From: Betaproteobacteria bacterium
GTDB taxonomy: Bacteria; Pseudomonadota; Gammaproteobacteria; Burkholderiales; Rhodocyclaceae
NCBI GenBank assembly: GCA_020621405.1
Contig: JAHRYN010000004.1
Location: 145,618 to 209,617, forward strand
DNA: 64,000 nucleotides
Reading direction: 5' to 3'
The translations under genes were made by a program, and so were the position numbers. Every line of letters starts with the position of its first letter. Positions within the stretch are counted from its first letter, which is position 1. Under the pieces are notes generated by a model. It made no database searches. It saw only the letters and a program-made list of their open reading frames with translations, and was not told the DNA's origin. This document shows, in pieces, positions 52,911-61,382 of this stretch.

Positions 52911-54086
52911 TCAGTCCAGATCGATGACCATCAGCGACACATCGTCGTGCGCCAGTGCCCCGTCCAGATGCACGCCCAGTGCTTCACGCACCGCATCGTG
53001 GCGTTGCGCCGGCGGGTTGTCGTGCAGCACCTTCTCCAGACGCGCCGCACCGAAGGGCTCGCCGCGCAGATTGCGTGCTTCGGCGAGTCCGTCGGAACAC
53101 AGCACGAGCTGATCGCCGGGGGTCCACCGGAAGCGGCGCGGCGGCGTGTTGGTCGCGTCGTCGGCATCGATGCCCAGCGGCAGATTGATCGACGGGAAAC
53201 GATCATTGACCAGACCGCTGCGGTCCAGCCACAGCACGTCGGGCGTGCCGCCAACCCAAAGTTCGGCTTCGCCGGCATCGAGCCGGACCATCGCGGCGGC
53301 GACGAAGCGGCCGACCGGAATGGTGGCCATCAGGTGGCGGTTGATTTCGCTGGCCATCAGGCCAAGCGACAGGTTCTTCCTGCTCATGCCGAAAAAGACC
53401 TGCAGGACCGGAAGCACACTGATTGCCGCGGCAAGCCCGTGACCGGTCGCATCGGCCAGCAGCGCATAAAGCGCACCGGACGGCGAACGCGACACGGCAA
53501 CGATGTCGCCGGAAAACTGGGCAGTGGCCGTCACCGAGTACCGGACGCGCGGATCATCGACCGTCTGGCCCTGGATCTGGCGCTCGATCACGTGGCGTGC
53601 GAATTCGATTTCCTCTTCCTGCTCGGCGCGGTAGTTGGCCATGCTGGCCTGCATCGCGATCTGCCTCGCACAGGTGGCCAGCTTGGCGGTCAGGATGGAG
53701 AAGTTGATCGGCTTGGTCAGGTAATCGTCGGCGCCGGCTTCCAGACCGGCGATCATGTCGGCATCGTCGGCCCGCGCAGACAGCAGCAGGATGGGCATCC
53801 AGCTGTCGGCGCACAGCCGGCGCAGCTCGCGCGTGGCGGCCAGCCCATCCATGCCCGGCATCACCACGTCCATCAGTACCACGTCAGGCCGACAGGTCCG
53901 GAAAGCCTGTATCGCACCGGCACCGTCCATCGCCTCGATGCTGCGGTGCCCGAGTCGACGCACCAAGGCGCTAACCGTCGCCCGCCCGATCAGGGTGTCG
54001 TCCACCACCAGCACCGTCAGCGGTCTGGCACGGGGCGCAGCGTCACCCGCCGCGCCGCCCTCCCCGACAACGGCTGGCGATCTCAT
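52911..54086 (-). CDS. response regulator with PP2C/SpoIIE phosphatase output
   Basis: This 391-residue protein has an N-terminal receiver (Asp73 in VVLMDVVMPGMDG, Lys in DDYLTKPINF) linked by a coiled coil to a SpoIIE/RsbU-type PP2C domain (FSGDIVAVSRSPSGALYALL, ADATGHGLAAAISV, LVLCSDGLAEARN, HDDVSLMVIDLD). It should dephosphorylate a STAS-domain anti-sigma antagonist when its receiver is phosphorylated. It overlaps the upstream RR-ATPase gene by four bases (ATGA), so kinase and phosphatase are co-translated. Confidence 0.93.
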   Translation of the reverse strand: MRSPAVVGEGGAAGDAAPRARPLTVLVVDDTLIGRATVSALVRRLGHRSIEAMDGAGAIQAFRTCRPDVVLMDVVMPGMDGLAATRELRRLCADSWMPILLLSARADDADMIAGLEAGADDYLTKPINFSILTAKLATCARQIAMQASMANYRAEQEEEIEFARHVIERQIQGQTVDDPRVRYSVTATAQFSGDIVAVSRSPSGALYALLADATGHGLAAAISVLPVLQVFFGMSRKNLSLGLMASEINRHLMATIPVGRFVAAAMVRLDAGEAELWVGGTPDVLWLDRSGLVNDRFPSINLPLGIDADDATNTPPRRFRWTPGDQLVLCSDGLAEARNLRGEPFGAARLEKVLHDNPPAQRHDAVREALGVHLDGALAHDDVSLMVIDLD

Positions 54087-54988
54087 GACAAGGCTACCGT
54101 GGCCATGACCATATTGCCGCAGCCGGCGTATTCGAGCCGCTGGAAGCACAGTTGGCGCGCCATCGCAATGCCGCGTCCGTTCGGATCGAAAGCGCGCTCC
54201 GGATCGAAATCCAGGTAGCGCGCGTAATCGAAGCCCATGCCCTGGTCGCTCACCGTATAGGTCACGTCATGGGCCGAACGGACGACGGAAAGACGCGCCC
54301 GCTTGCCGAGGTTCTCGGGCAGCAGCAGACGGCGTTCGACTTCCTGCTGCCAGCGGTCCTCGATGCGCAGCTGCGATTTCTCGGCATAACTGATGCCCAG
54401 ATTGCCGTGCTCGATCGCGTTGATCAGCAGTTCGCTCAGACCCATCACGATGTTTTCCGGCTGCGGCGACGCCAGCGACGCCAGCGTAGACAGCTGTGTC
54501 GCCTGCTCCAGCGTGGTGAATTCGAACTCGGCGTGGGTCAGCGCGCACATGGCATGGCGCATGCCCTCGACCTGAATCTGTATTTCGTTGTTCCGGCGCG
54601 CCTCGTCGAGCGCGCTCTTGACGATGGCCAGCAGGGCGTCCGGCTCGTAGGGCTTGGTCAGGTAGTAGCGCGCCCCGGCCTCCAGTCCCTCGCGCACCTG
54701 GTCCGGTGTCGCGGCAGCCGTCTGCATGATGACCGGCAGTCCGCTCAGCCTCGGCGTCCGGCGCACGCGCCGCAGCACCTCCATACCGTCGAGACGCGGC
54801 ATCATCCGGTCCAGCACCAGCAGATCGAACCTGCTTTCGACATCCTCGAGCAGCGCCCACGCCTCGGCGCCGTCATTCGCCATGGTCAGTTCGAAGCCCT
54901 GCCCGTCGAGATATTCGTGAATGATTTCGAGGTTGAAGGGTTCGTCATCGACGACCAGCACTCTGACCGGGCCCGAAAAGCTCAGCAT
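54083..54988 (-). CDS. response regulator with RsbW-like ATPase output
   Basis: This 301-residue protein has a receiver domain (Asp60 in LLVLDRMMPRLDG, Lys in YYLTKPYEPDAL) followed by a HATPase_c domain of the anti-sigma/RsbW kind: GLSELLINAIEHGNLGISY (N box), VSDQGMGFDY (G1-like) and NGRGIAMARQLC (G2). It has no H-box, so it is not a histidine kinase. It probably acts as a serine kinase or anti-sigma switch paired with the overlapping PP2C phosphatase. No STAS protein is nearby. Confidence 0.9.
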   Translation of the reverse strand: MLSFSGPVRVLVVDDEPFNLEIIHEYLDGQGFELTMANDGAEAWALLEDVESRFDLLVLDRMMPRLDGMEVLRRVRRTPRLSGLPVIMQTAAATPDQVREGLEAGARYYLTKPYEPDALLAIVKSALDEARRNNEIQIQVEGMRHAMCALTHAEFEFTTLEQATQLSTLASLASPQPENIVMGLSELLINAIEHGNLGISYAEKSQLRIEDRWQQEVERRLLLPENLGKRARLSVVRSAHDVTYTVSDQGMGFDYARYLDFDPERAFDPNGRGIAMARQLCFQRLEYAGCGNMVMATVALS

Positions 54989-55368
54989 GCAACACTCCAG
55001 AAAGTAATGACCCGCCCCGCAAAACCTGAGGGCACCCGGTCTATCCGAGGGGTAACGGCAATGGCCATGCAGTCTTGAGCCCCCCGGGGTTTGCCGGCAT
55101 TCAAGCGATATCCGCGTCTGCAGCGCCTAAGCCACTGTCACCGTGGCGCGCTGCGGCATGCACGGATTACCCGACCACGAGCTGCCGCGGACACCCGCAG
55201 GTCGGGGTGAGTCCACGGCGATGCCCGACAACCGCGCGTCGATCACGCGCCACCTGCGGCTGGAAGGCTGCGTTGGGCTTCGCCCCAACCTGCGGCGCAC
55301 GGGTTTTCCCGACCGCACGGCCATCGCGGGAGCCTCCGGGCGAGCATCCGACACAAGCTATTGAAGTT
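54989..55368. other. 380-bp intergenic region with REP-like hairpin
   Basis: No supported gene lies here; short open frames on both strands are low-complexity. A hairpin GTTGGG-CTTCGC-CCCAAC at 55272-55289, of a kind common in proteobacterial intergenic repeats, and CCGCAGG/CACGG dyads are visible. The promoter of the RR-ATPase gene should lie near 54989-55080. Confidence 0.4.
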
Positions 55369-55746
55369 TCACACCTGGCCCGCCAGCGCCGCGCGCGCGA
55401 CTTCGGCCATCACCGCCTGCACCCGGGTGTCCTCGCCGACCGCCACCGCCAGATCGATGCGCAGCGCCGGATGGCGTGTCCTCGCCACCTCGATGCGTTC
55501 CGGCAGGTCACGGCGGACGTGGCCACTCTGCGCAATGAACATCGGCACCACCGCGATCCGGGTCACTCCCGATGCGGCCAGGCGGTCACACGCCTGGTCG
55601 AGAGTGGGCTCCAGGAACTCGAGGAAAGCCAGTTCGACCAGCGGCGCCCCCGGCGCGGCCGCGATCAGCGCGGCCACTTCGCGCAGCGGCCGCGCCCATT
55701 CCGGATCCCGCGATCCATGCCCAAACAGTATCAGGCCGTGACTCAC
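55369..55746 (-). CDS. cbiX: CbiX/SirB-type sirohydrochlorin chelatase
   Basis: This short-form chelatase has 125 residues from the GTG at 55746 (AAGGGAG eight bases upstream); an ATG at 55764 would add six residues. Family motifs are HGLILFGHGSRDPEW (metal-binding His), LVELAFLEFLEPTLDQA and IAVVPMFIAQSGHVRRDLP with the second His. Short CbiX proteins act as dimers and insert Co or Fe(II) into sirohydrochlorin. Siroheme is the cofactor of assimilatory nitrite reductase, which fits the nearby nitrate genes; a cobalamin role is the alternative. Confidence 0.88.
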   Translation of the reverse strand: MSHGLILFGHGSRDPEWARPLREVAALIAAAPGAPLVELAFLEFLEPTLDQACDRLAASGVTRIAVVPMFIAQSGHVRRDLPERIEVARTRHPALRIDLAVAVGEDTRVQAVMAEVARAALAGQV

Positions 55747-55841
55747 CTCATATTCTCCCTTCATCGTCATGCTCCGCCGCCGACCGGTACGGCCTGGCGG
55801 CATATAAAATCGTCGCTTCTCTGCTATTCCGGGTATGCCCC

Positions 55842-56501
55842 ATGCAGGTAATGATCGTCGAAGACCAGCCGCTTGTCGTCGAAGGCCTGCGCAGCGTGCT
55901 GGCCGGCATCGACAGCGAACCGGACGTCCGCTGCGCGCTGCTCGCCTCACGTGCATTGTCCATGCTGCGCGGCGGCCTGCGTCCGGATCTGGTGATGCTC
56001 GACCTGAATCTTCCGGATGCCGAAGGTACATCGCTGCTGACCCAGTTGCGCAGCGAATTTCCCGATGTGCCGGTGGTCGTGATCTCGGCGCAGGACGACC
56101 GCAACACCATCACCCGCGCCATCGACCAGGGTGCGATGGGCTTCATCTCGAAAAGTTCGACCACATCCATACTGGTCAGCGCGCTGCAGCTGGTGATGAA
56201 GGGCGGGATCTACGTGCCGCAGCAGGTACTGAACGAGGCCAGCGACGCCAGACCACCGCGACCGAGCATCCAGGACGTCGCCGACATCGGCCTCACGCCG
56301 CGCCAGATACAGGTTCTGGCGCTGATGATCGAAGGCATGCCGAACAAGCTGATCTGCCGCGAACTGGGCATTTCCGACGGCACCGCCAAAACGCACATCT
56401 CGACCATCCTGCGCCTGCTCGGCGTAAAGAATCGCACGCAGGCGCTGTTCGCGCTGTCCGAAATGGGCATACGCCTGCCCCGGCGCACACCGAAGCAGTA
56501 G
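55842..56501 (+). CDS. NarL/LuxR-family response regulator
   Basis: This 219-residue protein has a receiver domain (Asp54 in LVMLDLNLPDAEG, GAMGFISKSSTT) and a C-terminal LuxR helix-turn-helix (LTPRQIQVLALMIEGMPNKL, LGISDGTAKTHISTILRLLG). It converges on the hybrid kinase gene, ending only three bases from that gene's stop, so it is a plausible partner. It is divergent from cbiX. The ATG at 55842 is chosen to give the canonical MQVMIVEDQP start. Confidence 0.93.
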   Translation: MQVMIVEDQPLVVEGLRSVLAGIDSEPDVRCALLASRALSMLRGGLRPDLVMLDLNLPDAEGTSLLTQLRSEFPDVPVVVISAQDDRNTITRAIDQGAMGFISKSSTTSILVSALQLVMKGGIYVPQQVLNEASDARPPRPSIQDVADIGLTPRQIQVLALMIEGMPNKLICRELGISDGTAKTHISTILRLLGVKNRTQALFALSEMGIRLPRRTPKQ

Positions 56502-56504
56502 CGC

Positions 56505-58478
56505 TCAGCCGGCGTCGTCGGCCGCGTCGAGCAGCCCGCCGATCACCGCGTCGAGCACGACCGGACGCACCGGCTTCGCGACCAGCGGAATGCCGTGCCG
56601 TTCCAGTTCGATTTCCAGCTCGCGCGTGGCCGCCAGCCCGGTCATCACCAGCGCGGGAATCTGGTCGCCCAGTTCGCGCCGCAGCGACAGCACCGTACCG
56701 AGGCCATCGACGCCATCACCGAGCTGGTAGTCGCAGATGATGAAGGCCGGCGCCCCGGCCTGCCGCAACTGCCGCAGCACGAAGTCGGGCGAAGTGCCAG
56801 CAACCACGTCGATGCCGACCGAGTGCAGCAGCGACTGCAGCGATTGCAGCACCTCCGGGTCGTCATCGATCAGTGCGACACGGCAGCCTGACAGGCGTTC
56901 CAGACCGTGCATCCGCACTTCCACAGGCACGGACACCAGCGCCCGCACGCGTGGCAGCGTCAGGCTGAAGGTCGAACCGCGGCCGGGCCCGGAGCGCACC
57001 TTGAGCTCGTGACCAAGCAGCGCGCACAATCGCCTGACGATGGCCAGCCCGAGTCCCATGCCGCGGCCGCCCGTGCCCGGCTCGTTCCCGGGCAGGCGCA
57101 CGAATTCGTCGAACACGTCGTCGAGGCGTTCCGCCGGTATGCCCTGACCGCTGTCGCGCACCTCGATGCGCAGCCTTCCGGCATCGAGAATGCGCACACC
57201 CGCCAGCACCGTGCCGCGCGCGGTGTAACGCAATGCGTTGGACAGCAGATTGGCCAGCACCCGCTCCAGCAGCAGCGGGTCGGAGCGGCACCACACGGCG
57301 GTCGGGTGCAGCCTGAAGCGCAGGCCCTTTTCCGCAGCCTGTACTTCGAAGGTGACGCGCAGGCTTTCGAACACACGCTCCAGCGGAAAATCGGTGACGC
57401 GCGGCTGCGTGGCGCCCGATTCGAGGCGGGCAACGTCAAGCAGCACATCGCGCATGTTTTCCAGCTTCAGAGACGAGCGTTCGAGTCGCGACAGCAGTCC
57501 CAGGCTCTGTTCGTCGCGCAGGCGCAGCTTGAGCGTACGGATGTCCAGCCCCATGGCCATCAGCGGCTGGCTCAGGTCATGCAGCAGCGCATCGACGAAC
57601 TGCGTCTTGGCGCGACTGGCCTGTTCGGCCACTTCCTTCTGCTGCTGCAGCTGTGCCGTCGCATCGTGCACCCGCTGTTCAAGGCCGGCACGTGCGCTGT
57701 CCAGCGCGACTGCCATGCGGTTGATGCCATCTTCCAGCCCGCGCAGGATGCCGCGCGCGCCGGTCCGGGCACGCACCGAGAAGTCGCCCTGCTCGATGCG
57801 CTCCACCGTATCGGCAAGCTGACGGACCGGTGCAGTCACGCCGTCGGACAGCAAGCGCGCGAACAGTCCGGCCAGCATCAGTCCCCCCAGCGTGATGAAC
57901 ACGGCGCTCGCGATCAGCTCGCGCCGTGCCTGCGTGCTGCCGAAGCGGGACACCTGGACGACCACGGTACCCAGGCGACGCACCCGGGTGGTCTCGGCGG
58001 CATCGTCGAACAGCGGGTCCGGATGCGCCAGTTCGCTGAAGACCGGGGCAGCGAAAAGGTGGAGGGTGTCAGTGCTCTGCAGCAACGCCGGCGCATCAAG
58101 ACCGCTGATCGCGCCGACCGGCGGTTCCCGCACGACACCGGCACGCGCCAGCACCATGTGGTCGCGATCGAGTATCAGCACACCGTCGACGCCCCGTTCG
58201 CGCCGTGCCGCGTCGGCGAGCGACTGCAGTACATCCTGATTGCCGGCGAACAGGCCGAATTCCGATGCAGGGGCCAGGCTGGCGGTCAGCAGCGTGGCGC
58301 GGTCCATCAGGGCGCGCTCGACGTCGGCGATGCGCGTGCTGGTGAAGTGGATGGCCAGCGCGAGCGCGATGGCAACCGATGGCAGCAGGGCGGCGACCAG
58401 AACCCGGCTGCGGAAGCCAAGTCGATGCAGTCCGAACCGACTCCGCACCCTGTCCCTCCCGCCGCGCTGCCCGGCCAT
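56505..58478 (-). CDS. hybrid sensor histidine kinase with C-terminal receiver
   Basis: This 657-residue protein has TM1 (about 24-46), a periplasmic sensor (about 47-185), TM2 (about 195-215), HAMP (TAPVRQLADTVERIEQGDFS), a coiled coil, an H-box with His300 (DALLHDLSQPLMAMGLDIRT), an ATPase domain (NLLSNALRYTARG, RDSGQGIPAE, GRGMGLGLAIVRRLCALLG) and a receiver with Asp583 in FIICDYQLGDGVDG. It lies 100 bp downstream of a TonB receptor gene on the same strand. Confidence 0.93.
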   Translation of the reverse strand: MAGQRGGRDRVRSRFGLHRLGFRSRVLVAALLPSVAIALALAIHFTSTRIADVERALMDRATLLTASLAPASEFGLFAGNQDVLQSLADAARRERGVDGVLILDRDHMVLARAGVVREPPVGAISGLDAPALLQSTDTLHLFAAPVFSELAHPDPLFDDAAETTRVRRLGTVVVQVSRFGSTQARRELIASAVFITLGGLMLAGLFARLLSDGVTAPVRQLADTVERIEQGDFSVRARTGARGILRGLEDGINRMAVALDSARAGLEQRVHDATAQLQQQKEVAEQASRAKTQFVDALLHDLSQPLMAMGLDIRTLKLRLRDEQSLGLLSRLERSSLKLENMRDVLLDVARLESGATQPRVTDFPLERVFESLRVTFEVQAAEKGLRFRLHPTAVWCRSDPLLLERVLANLLSNALRYTARGTVLAGVRILDAGRLRIEVRDSGQGIPAERLDDVFDEFVRLPGNEPGTGGRGMGLGLAIVRRLCALLGHELKVRSGPGRGSTFSLTLPRVRALVSVPVEVRMHGLERLSGCRVALIDDDPEVLQSLQSLLHSVGIDVVAGTSPDFVLRQLRQAGAPAFIICDYQLGDGVDGLGTVLSLRRELGDQIPALVMTGLAATRELEIELERHGIPLVAKPVRPVVLDAVIGGLLDAADDAG

Positions 58479-58578
58479 TTATCCGGCAATCATGATAAGG
58501 GATCGCGACCGGACGCCCGTCGACATTCGCGTGCCACCGGCATGCCGCAGCGGGCCAGCACCGGTCGGCGAGGTGCGC

Positions 58579-60627
58579 TCAGAACCAGCTCGCGCGCAGC
58601 GTGAAGCGGGCCTGGCGGGCAACCGGATTGAAAGGCAGACGCCTCGCCTGATCATCGTTGAAGGTTTCGTACTCCGAACCGATGTCGGTCACTGCCACCG
58701 CAGCTTCCCACAGCATGTCGCCACTGCGGAATTTCTTGGCAACCCGCGCATCGAGCGTCTGGTAATTGGAAACACGTTCGCTGCCATCGAGCCAGCGAGC
58801 CGAATTGACGCCGAACAGCGTCGCCGATACCGACCAGTCCTGCGGCAGCGACTCCATCCAGGTCAGCGACCAGGTCGACGACGGTACGGTGTCTTCGATG
58901 CAGGTCCTCTTGGGTGTGCACACGTCATTCGACGAAATGTGCGGCAGGGCATGCGAGAACCAGATCTGGCGCCCGTCACCGCGGTAGCGGTACTGGTACT
59001 CGACACCATAGATGCGCACGCCACTGCCCTCGATGAAGGTCACGCCGTTGGTCGCATAGGTGCGGTCCCGGTAGGTCGTTTCCTTGATCAGATGGTTGTA
59101 GCGCTCATGATAGGCACGGACTTCCAGCGTCGAGCGGCCGAACTGCCCGACATACCCGAGTTCGCTGGAATCCAGCCGCTCGGGTTCGATTCCCGGCGAG
59201 CCGACGAAGGTACGCGCCAGGCGCCCGCCCGGAACCGGCAGGCGCGGGTCGATGATGCGCACATCGCCGCGTTCCTCGATCAGCGAGGGTTGCCGGTAGG
59301 CACGGCTTACACCCGCCTTGATCGCATGCTGAGGCGTCACGTGCCAGGTGGCAAACAGGCGGGGGGAGGTTTCCGAACCCTGCCCCTGGAAGTTCTCGAT
59401 GATGTCGCCGACGTTGAACGTCCAGTGCTCGTTCGGTCGCCATTCCAGATTGGCCGACACACGCAGCAGGCCCTGCGCTTCCCGTCCGCTGAAATAGAAG
59501 GCCCGTTTGGACCGCAGCTCTTCGTCGCGCAGCTCGGCACCCCAGGCAAGACGCCAGTCCGGGGCCGGCACGAACTGATGCTGGAAATCGAAGTTTTCTC
59601 GCACGGCCACGCGATTGTAGTCGAGCGGAAGCTGTACCGGACCGATGATGCCGAACCACTCTTCGCGACCCTTGTCCTCGTTGCGGTAATAGCTGACCGA
59701 CCATTCATTGTCGGTCGCCAGCACGCGGCGAAAGCGCAGGTGTACAAAGGAGTTCTCGGTACTCGAATCACGGAAGCCGTTGAGGTTTTCCCGATTGCCC
59801 ACCACGCCGAAGGGATAACCGAGATCCCGCCAGCCACGGCTTTCACCGGTGGTGAAGCTGATTTCGTCGGAACCGTTCAGCGCAAGATCCGCGCGCAGCG
59901 TCGTCGCATTCAGGCGCGAATCGTCATGGCGCTGTCCGAACCCGTCGTCACCCATGCTCCGGGTATTCACCGCGATGCCGAGCGGGCCGAAGCTGTGACG
60001 CAGCCGCATCGAGACGTCTGCGATGTCGCGATTGCCGCGCCCGGCCTCGACGGTCGCAACCGGGCCTTCCCGGCTGCTGCGCGTGACGATGTTGACCACG
60101 CCGGCCACCGCGTTTGAACCGTAAGTCGCAGCATTTGAACCGCGGATGACCTCGATGCGCTCGATTTCGTCCATCGTGACCGGCAGCGCATCCCAGTCGA
60201 CATAACCGAACATGTAGGGCGAATAGACCGAGCGGCCGTCGATAAGCACCTGCATGCGGTTCGGCGTCAGCGAACCCAGCCCGTGATAGAACAGACCGGG
60301 CGAGTGGCCGGTATCGTTGATGACATTCATGCCCGGAACAGTGCGCAGCAGTTGTGGCAGCCGCCGGTAGCCCAGCCGTTCGATGTCCTCCCGCGTAAAC
60401 AGCGTGACCGAGCCGGGCGCATCGTCGATGCGCTGCGGCATGCGGGTCATCGACAGCACCACCGGAAGGTCATCGTCGAGATAGGGCGACTCCGGCTCAT
60501 CGCTGGCACGCGCCGTCGCAACCGAAAACAGCAGCGCATGGACAAGCGGCACAAGGGACGCCGCAAAGCTCCGGGCAATCGCGTGCTGCGCCGGGCGCGG
60601 TGCAGCCGGGGGACGGACATGACTCAA
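58579..60627 (-). CDS. TonB-dependent outer membrane receptor
   Basis: The protein has 682 residues from a TTG at 60627 (GGAG nine bases upstream); the frame is open to 60735 but no ATG gives a signal peptide directly. The signal is at FAASLVPLVHALLFSVATAR. A plug domain follows (FTREDIERLGYRRLPQLLRT, VLIDGRSVYSPYMFGYVDWD, IERIEVIRGSNAATYGSNA, VAGVVNIVTRSS), then a 22-strand-type barrel ending RQARFTLRASWF with the terminal aromatic. Its ligand is unknown. The hybrid kinase gene downstream may form an operon with it. Confidence 0.93.
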   Translation of the reverse strand: MSHVRPPAAPRPAQHAIARSFAASLVPLVHALLFSVATARASDEPESPYLDDDLPVVLSMTRMPQRIDDAPGSVTLFTREDIERLGYRRLPQLLRTVPGMNVINDTGHSPGLFYHGLGSLTPNRMQVLIDGRSVYSPYMFGYVDWDALPVTMDEIERIEVIRGSNAATYGSNAVAGVVNIVTRSSREGPVATVEAGRGNRDIADVSMRLRHSFGPLGIAVNTRSMGDDGFGQRHDDSRLNATTLRADLALNGSDEISFTTGESRGWRDLGYPFGVVGNRENLNGFRDSSTENSFVHLRFRRVLATDNEWSVSYYRNEDKGREEWFGIIGPVQLPLDYNRVAVRENFDFQHQFVPAPDWRLAWGAELRDEELRSKRAFYFSGREAQGLLRVSANLEWRPNEHWTFNVGDIIENFQGQGSETSPRLFATWHVTPQHAIKAGVSRAYRQPSLIEERGDVRIIDPRLPVPGGRLARTFVGSPGIEPERLDSSELGYVGQFGRSTLEVRAYHERYNHLIKETTYRDRTYATNGVTFIEGSGVRIYGVEYQYRYRGDGRQIWFSHALPHISSNDVCTPKRTCIEDTVPSSTWSLTWMESLPQDWSVSATLFGVNSARWLDGSERVSNYQTLDARVAKKFRSGDMLWEAAVAVTDIGSEYETFNDDQARRLPFNPVARQARFTLRASWF

Positions 60628-60731
60628 TTCGAGTGGCTCCAGCAGTCCGGAATATGCAATTGTTTTCCGGTTGTTGTTATAAGGCACCCAAAGAGGGTAG
60701 CTGCGGAGCCGAATAGTAACCTCGTAACCGA

Positions 60732-61382
60732 TCAACCGACGATCAGCAGATGCACGCGATAGGGGCCGTGCGCGCCCAGCACGATGGTCTGCTCGATATC
60801 CGCGGTGCGTGACGGGCCCGACACGAAATTGACCGCACGCGGCCAGACGGCAAGTTCGGCGCGTGCGGCCTGCCAGGCCGCTTCCATGTCGGCAACGATA
60901 TGCGCGCGCGGTACGACCGCGACATGGGTTTCCGGCAGCAGGCTGTTGACCGCCGGGCTATCCGGCCCGGAACACAGCATCAGCGTGCCGGTTTCGGCAA
61001 TCGCTCGGAAGCAGCCGGTCACGCCGACGCGATCACCGCCGCCTGCAGCGCCGATGCGTACCTCCAGGCCGGCACCACGCCAGTCCAGATCCGCCAGTGA
61101 CGGCGCCACGACAGGATCCAGCGGCAGCCCCTGCTCACGCAGCCAGCGTGCGCACCGGGCAGGAACCTGTGCCGGATCGGGACACAGATCGACCGTCGAA
61201 ATCATCGCCTGGGCACGCTCGACGAACAGGGCCACGAGATCTTCCGGCATCGACGGGCGGGGCCCGCTGCGCGGCTGCAAGATCGTGCGCTCGACATGAG
61301 CACATGCCGCGGCGGCGTTATCGGGTCCGCGTCCCGTCCGGCAGCGCAGGGCGCCCAGAATGTCGTCGCGCGCGCTGCTCAT
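60732..61382 (-). CDS. lutC: lactate utilization protein LutC (LUD domain)
   Basis: This 216-residue LUD-domain protein is the third subunit of the LutABC L-lactate dehydrogenase complex. It shows ITGCFRAIAETGT-type sequence (VGVTGCFRAIAETGTLMLCS), LLPETHVAVVPRAHIVADME, FVSGPSRTADIEQTIVLGAHGP and a final LLIVG. The ATG at 61382 overlaps the lutB stop (ATGA). Confidence 0.94.
   Translation of the reverse strand: MSSARDDILGALRCRTGRGPDNAAAACAHVERTILQPRSGPRPSMPEDLVALFVERAQAMISTVDLCPDPAQVPARCARWLREQGLPLDPVVAPSLADLDWRGAGLEVRIGAAGGGDRVGVTGCFRAIAETGTLMLCSGPDSPAVNSLLPETHVAVVPRAHIVADMEAAWQAARAELAVWPRAVNFVSGPSRTADIEQTIVLGAHGPYRVHLLIVG

Noticed and set aside
56907-60117. Two long plus-strand frames opposite the hybrid kinase and TonB receptor
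   Set aside because: Both are antisense to well supported genes and show no domain signatures.
60628-60731. Cobalamin riboswitch upstream of the TonB receptor
   Set aside because: The upstream region is too short and lacks the B12-box consensus.
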